Origin: Lachnospiraceae bacterium
GTDB lineage: Bacteria > Bacillota > Clostridia > Lachnospirales > Lachnospiraceae
DNA length: 64,000 bases
Reading direction: 5' to 3'
NCBI GenBank assembly: GCA_014799465.1
Contig: JAAVHZ010000004.1
Span: forward strand, 1-64,000
Position numbers and translations under genes: made by a program. This document shows positions 60,489-64,000 of the stretch, piece by piece; positions within the stretch are counted from its first letter, which is position 1, and every line of letters begins with the position of its first letter. The notes below the pieces were generated by a model. The model was not told the DNA's origin and searched no databases. It saw only the letters and a program-made list of their open reading frames with translations.

Positions 60489-60554
60489 CGACAATTTTAC
60501 CGACACAAACAACATATATTGTAACTTGTTGTCGATATTTTTTAATGGTACAAT
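60489..60554 (+). promoter_or_regulatory. agr intergenic control region: promoter and LytTR-like half-sites
   Basis: Plus strand: TTGTTG (60526-60531), 17 bases, TACAAT (60549-60554) is a good promoter for agrC. CGACA half-sites occur at 60489 and 60501 (direct, 12 bases apart) and on the opposite strand at 60530-60534 (CGACAACAAG). Directly repeated short sites about one turn apart are typical for LytTR-domain regulators such as AgrA. The array lies between agrD and agrC and overlaps the agrC -35, so it could control both directions. Confidence 0.6.
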
Positions 60555-60594
60555 AATATATATTAAATATATGAGTATATATTCAGGGGGTTAT

Positions 60595-61956
60595 ATGATT
60601 CAATCAATAATAAATTATTCATGGGAAATTTTCATTAATTTTTCCGAAAGTTTCTTATTCTTTATTTTTATAAATGCTAAAATGCAACCACAAAAAAACT
60701 CTTTTTCTTTTCACGGAAGGCAGATAATGTTTCTTTTTTTGCAAACTGCCCTGACATGTTTTTGCAATTTTTTTAATATTCCTACACTGATTACAGTGCT
60801 TCTTTCTTTAGTTTCAAATATAGCATTTGCGGTAATCTTTTACAGCAATACTTTTATGTTAAAGATATTTTGGGGAAGTATATATTCTGTTATCTGTATA
60901 TTTGCAGAATATATAACTATGCTTATTCCACAGACATTTTCACTTATAAAGCCTGACGAACTGCTTGCCGGAGGAAGACTCCGTATTCCAATGTCACTTC
61001 TTTACATTGCTTTAATTGCTGTATTTGTCTTTTTCTCAATAAATATAGGAAGTAAAAAAATGTTTTTAACTCCGATACAAAAGTCAGCATATGTAATCCT
61101 ATGTGTTCTTGGAATTGCAGTGGCACATTACATTTTAATAGTAACACTTAATGTATCACATTTTTATGCTATACAAAAACTGACAGACAGCCTGATTCTT
61201 ACTAATATGTTCTTTTTGCTTCTGTTTATTGCACTTTTGCTGTTTATATATCAACTTGGTGTTTCAAAAAATCAGAATATGGTCCTTACAGAACAGTCCA
61301 AACAGTCTGCTTTAGAAAAGCAGCAGTATCAAAATTTATTAGAATCTACAAAGGCACTTCGTGAAATGAAGCACGATATTGAAATTCACCTTGATATAAT
61401 ACAATCATTAGCTGATAATAGCGACATCACAAAACTAAAAGAGTATATAACAGCCTATCACAACAGCATAGAGCAGACACATCATTTATTATCAACAGGC
61501 AATACTGCCATTGACTGTATACTTTCTGCTAAACTTTCACAGGCAAAGAAAATGAATATAAAATTAGATTATTCCGTTCTGATTCCTAAACCATTTCCAT
61601 TAGATTCAGTTAATTTATCTTCTTTACTTGGTAATCTGCTTGATAATTCATTAGAAGCCTGTCAACGCTGCTTAACTGCTAAAACAAACAGCATACCATG
61701 GATTTTATTTTATATTAAACCCTATCTTAATATGGTTGTGATTCATATTGAAAACAGCACTCATGATATGGCAAAGATAAACAGCAAAAATACATTTGTT
61801 TCCTCAAAACACCAAAAGGGGCATGGCATGGGAATTAAACGCATTCGTTCCATTGTAAATAATGCTGATGGAATTCTCAATATTGTTCCTGAAAAGAATA
61901 AATTTACAGTACATATAATGCTTCCACTAAAGGAGGAAAATGATATTGAAAATTAA
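60595..61956 (+). CDS. agrC: AgrC-type quorum-sensing histidine kinase (GHKL)
   Basis: About 453 residues from the ATG at 60595, which has GGGGG 4-5 bases upstream. An earlier in-frame TTG would start inside the promoter. Six or seven membrane helices fill the first ~200 residues, as in peptide-sensing AgrC. The DHp-like segment LREMKHDIEIHLDIIQSL carries the probable phosphorylated His. The ATPase domain is of the GHKL type with LLGNLLDNSLEAC (N box) and KGHGMGIKRIRSIV (G box). It should sense the product of agrD processed by agrB. Its end overlaps agrA by 17 bases. Confidence 0.93.
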   Translation: MIQSIINYSWEIFINFSESFLFFIFINAKMQPQKNSFSFHGRQIMFLFLQTALTCFCNFFNIPTLITVLLSLVSNIAFAVIFYSNTFMLKIFWGSIYSVICIFAEYITMLIPQTFSLIKPDELLAGGRLRIPMSLLYIALIAVFVFFSINIGSKKMFLTPIQKSAYVILCVLGIAVAHYILIVTLNVSHFYAIQKLTDSLILTNMFFLLLFIALLLFIYQLGVSKNQNMVLTEQSKQSALEKQQYQNLLESTKALREMKHDIEIHLDIIQSLADNSDITKLKEYITAYHNSIEQTHHLLSTGNTAIDCILSAKLSQAKKMNIKLDYSVLIPKPFPLDSVNLSSLLGNLLDNSLEACQRCLTAKTNSIPWILFYIKPYLNMVVIHIENSTHDMAKINSKNTFVSSKHQKGHGMGIKRIRSIVNNADGILNIVPEKNKFTVHIMLPLKEENDIEN

Positions 61957-62662
61957 AATTACAATTATTGAAGACTGTTTAATTGAATTAAACAGATTAA
62001 GTACCGAGTTAGAAATCTGGAGCAAATGCTCCGGAATAGAAATCGAATTATACTCCTATTCTTCCGGTGAAGAATATTTTAGAAGACATCAGGAAAATGA
62101 TGTCTCTGTTTTCTTTTTGGATATCCAGTTGTCAGGAATGAGTGGGATGACATTTGCAAAAAAGCTACGGGAAAGCGGTTACAAAGGGCATTTAATATTC
62201 ATAACTGCTTTTCGTGAATATGTATTTGAGGGTTATCAGGTTCATGCATTGAATTATCTGCTAAAACCTATTACTGCCAATTCCCTTAAACCCTGCATGG
62301 ATGAAATTGCAAAAGATTTATTAGGTAATACCTATGTATTCCGCAATAAGCATGAAATAGTACAGATACCGTACACTGATATTCTGGTATTTTCAAGTAA
62401 TATGCATTATGTTGACATATTAACTACATCAAAATCCTTTTGCCAATATACCTCGCTTAACAATATAATAAGTTATCTGCCAAAAGAATTTATACGGTGC
62501 CATCGCTCTTACATAGTTAATATGTCTCATATATACAAAATAAAAGGAAATACCATAGTTCTTTCAAACAACATGAAAGTTCCCATAGGACGTTCATTTT
62601 TAAATCATGTACAAATTGAATTTTCCAATTATTCTTTTAGGTTTGACAAAGACATTTTTTAA
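61940..62662 (+). CDS. agrA: AgrA-type LytTR response regulator
   Basis: A 240-residue regulator. The receiver domain shows IIEDC at the start, phosphorylation site Asp61 in FFLDIQLSGMSG, and ITAFREYVFEGYQVHALNYLLKPI, the extended form seen in AgrA/VirR proteins. The LytTR domain (about 140-235) includes FIRCHRSYIVNMSHIYKI and KVPIGRSFLNHV. Starts at ATG behind AAGGAGG, within the agrC end. It probably binds the CGACA half-sites upstream of agrC and agrD. Confidence 0.93.
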   Translation: MILKIKITIIEDCLIELNRLSTELEIWSKCSGIEIELYSYSSGEEYFRRHQENDVSVFFLDIQLSGMSGMTFAKKLRESGYKGHLIFITAFREYVFEGYQVHALNYLLKPITANSLKPCMDEIAKDLLGNTYVFRNKHEIVQIPYTDILVFSSNMHYVDILTTSKSFCQYTSLNNIISYLPKEFIRCHRSYIVNMSHIYKIKGNTIVLSNNMKVPIGRSFLNHVQIEFSNYSFRFDKDIF

Positions 62663-62673
62663 CAGGAGGACTT

Positions 62674-63225
62674 ATGATCACTAAAATATCAACATACTTT
62701 ATTAACCAAATCACATCTATATCAAATATTAATTGTGATGCCGAAGATATTGAAGTATATATTTACGGCATGGAATGCTTTCTTAATACTTTCATTACAA
62801 TTATAATACTGGCAATATGGGGATTGCTGTCTGATAGCTTAACAGGTACTTTTCTATGGATAGCCGTATTTTCTTCCCTTCGTCATAACACCGGAGGATA
62901 CCATGCTCATACACATGCAGGGTGCATTATCTCCAGCGTTTTACTTGGAATATCGGCTTCGTTTATTCCAATTATCAAGTATAAATACATACTTTTAATA
63001 CTATTTTGCATTTTACTGCTTTTTTTAATTATTGTCTCACCGGTGTCTTCAGCAGTCAAACCTCTTACTAAAGAAGAGAAAATAAAAAACAAAAAATATG
63101 CTGTTTTAAAGTTATGTATTATATTTTTAATTTCATTATTACTTCCTCCCCAGCTTAGTATTTTTCCTGCCTATGCCGCAGTCTGCACATCATTATTAAT
63201 GATTCCTGCTATATTCGTACAATAA
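62674..63225 (+). CDS. agrB: AgrB-type peptide-processing membrane protease
   Basis: A 183-residue membrane endopeptidase that cuts the AgrD C-terminal tail and forms the thiolactone. Catalytic residues fall at the same numbers as in Staphylococcus aureus: His77 and Cys84, in RHNTGGYHAHTHAGC. Four to five membrane segments follow, and SSAVKPLTKEEKIKNKKYA is the conserved loop after the third. The ATG follows ACAGGAGG. Gene order agrC-agrA-agrB with agrD elsewhere differs from the classical agrBDCA. Confidence 0.94.
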   Translation: MITKISTYFINQITSISNINCDAEDIEVYIYGMECFLNTFITIIILAIWGLLSDSLTGTFLWIAVFSSLRHNTGGYHAHTHAGCIISSVLLGISASFIPIIKYKYILLILFCILLLFLIIVSPVSSAVKPLTKEEKIKNKKYAVLKLCIIFLISLLLPPQLSIFPAYAAVCTSLLMIPAIFVQ

Positions 63226-63227
63226 GT

Positions 63228-63262
63228 GGAGCTGCACACTAATTATTCAGTGTGGCAGCTCC
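63228..63262. terminator. Bidirectional terminator after agrB
   Basis: A stem GGAGCTGc-ACACT / AGTGT-ggCAGCTCC with an AT-rich loop, starting 2 bases after the agrB stop. It lies between agrB and the convergent gene at 63273. Confidence 0.75.
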
Positions 63263-63272
63263 TTTGTCCTGC

Positions 63273-63998
63273 TTAATGTACATTTAAGATATTACCATTT
63301 GACTGAAGATATCCCATTACAAAGGCACGATGCTCCCTTGCATAAGCTTGAAAGAATGTCATTTTATGTTTTTCCCCTTCAAACTTATAATCCGGCAGAT
63401 AATCATAATCAACAAAATCAGCCATTTGCCTTCTCCAGACACCGGACTGGTCTGCTTTAATGGTTTTAATCACATCATCTACGGCTATCAGCCACTGTTT
63501 TTCTTCAGGATGCTGTTCAGGAATAGTAAATGTGTTTCCTGTACGAAAACATCTTAAAGCCCATTCCATTTGCTGAAATGCACAGGAAAAGTCTTCCGGA
63601 CCATTTTTTATAATATTTTCTCCTGTAGCTTTCCAATAAGGATGATATTGATAGCTCATACATCCATAATCCGGAAAATGACCTGCACGTCCATGTCCCA
63701 GATAAGACATGGAATAGTTGCTAGGTCCAGGCGGCGTTGCCCCTGTTTCAAAATCTTCCGGCAACGGCAAAGGATCTAATCTCTTCATATCTTTTACCTC
63801 ATTCACGAAATAGTTGGGCGTACCTGAAAAATACTGATGTGCCCAGGTATCTGCCAAGACATGCATGAGAATTCCAATCATAATCAGATATTCCTTTTTT
63901 TCCTCTTGGTTACAGTGGGAAAAAACAGAAACAGACCTTTGAATCATTTGTAAAACCAAATCGCTGTTTGGCTCACATATACATAAGAAATCACGCAT
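63273..63998 (-). CDS. DUF6765-like protein, 5' end at or beyond the window edge
   Basis: At least 241 residues are visible; the frame stays open to the window end, so the true start probably lies outside. The sequence MHVLADTWAHQYFSGTPNYF and the His/Asp-rich LGHGRAGHFPDYGCMSYQYH match DUF6765, a family resembling zinc-dependent phospholipase C-type folds in its HxxxDxxAH pattern. The His and Asp residues could bind metal. No signal peptide can be judged without the start. It is convergent with agrB and has no visible functional link to it. Confidence 0.75.
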   Translation of the reverse strand: MRDFLCICEPNSDLVLQMIQRSVSVFSHCNQEEKKEYLIMIGILMHVLADTWAHQYFSGTPNYFVNEVKDMKRLDPLPLPEDFETGATPPGPSNYSMSYLGHGRAGHFPDYGCMSYQYHPYWKATGENIIKNGPEDFSCAFQQMEWALRCFRTGNTFTIPEQHPEEKQWLIAVDDVIKTIKADQSGVWRRQMADFVDYDYLPDYKFEGEKHKMTFFQAYAREHRAFVMGYLQSNGNILNVH

Positions 63999-64000
63999 AT

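Noticed and set aside
60526..60594. TTG-initiated N-terminal extension of agrC
   Set aside because: It would overlap the predicted promoter, and a well-placed GGGGG ribosome site precedes the ATG at 60595.

Overview
The window looks like the chromosome of a low-GC, Gram-positive member of the Firmicutes, most likely a gut Lachnospiraceae (inference). Supporting this are strong AGGAGG ribosome sites, AT-rich codon use, sigma-A type promoters, LytR-CpsA-Psr, MBOAT and CotH/VTC/DUF4956 genes, an Agr system with a short AgrD, and no lipid A genes. No rRNA, tRNA, CRISPR array or insertion sequence was seen.

Positions 1-29,200 are mainly a surface glycan region. A minus-strand run starts at 25,940 with a priming phosphoglycosyltransferase. 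It continues through rhamnosyl-type and GT2 transferases, a Wzy-like polymerase, a complete GDP-D-glycero-D-manno-heptose pathway (gmhA, gmhB, hddA, hddC), a GT4 enzyme, a Wzx flippase and a GT-C membrane protein. A plus-strand O-acetylation pair (MBOAT plus SGNH) interrupts it. A second minus-strand run (9,403-1,936) carries a paralogous GT-C protein, the CotH-VTC-DUF4956 trio, a polyprenyl-type GT2, a hexapeptide acyltransferase and a flippase-like membrane protein. A lone fabH under a FabT-like operator follows, then the start of an unknown secreted protein. A divergent LCP ligase (26,325) would attach the finished polymer to the wall.

Positions 29,300-36,700 are a polymorphic toxin locus: a 1,767-residue Rhs/YD-repeat protein with an Ntox30-like tip, its probable immunity gene, an orphan JAMM-like tip fragment with a second immunity-like gene, and a possible further tip remnant. 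Next come a Fur-family regulator and zinc-binding lipoprotein, two rRNA methyltransferases (RlmI and RsmF types), a MATE exporter, a D,D-carboxypeptidase, a YhcG nuclease with two copies of a perfect 19-bp palindrome, a YoaK protein, and a Na/Pi transporter-PhoB-PhoR operon preceded by an 11-bp periodic PHO box. A Gpi18-like transferase, UDP-glucose dehydrogenase and a large secreted BIG2-repeat protein follow.

Positions 56,500-63,225 hold a quorum-sensing module. agrC-agrA-agrB are on the plus strand. agrD lies divergently, at the head of a minus-strand gene run: a secreted protein, a small Cys-containing protein, two ABC permeases, an ATPase and a membrane-anchored protein. LytTR-like half-sites lie in the shared intergenic region. 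The window ends in a partial DUF6765-like gene.

Two families of structured 3'-end repeats with compensatory stem changes recur downstream of unrelated genes.
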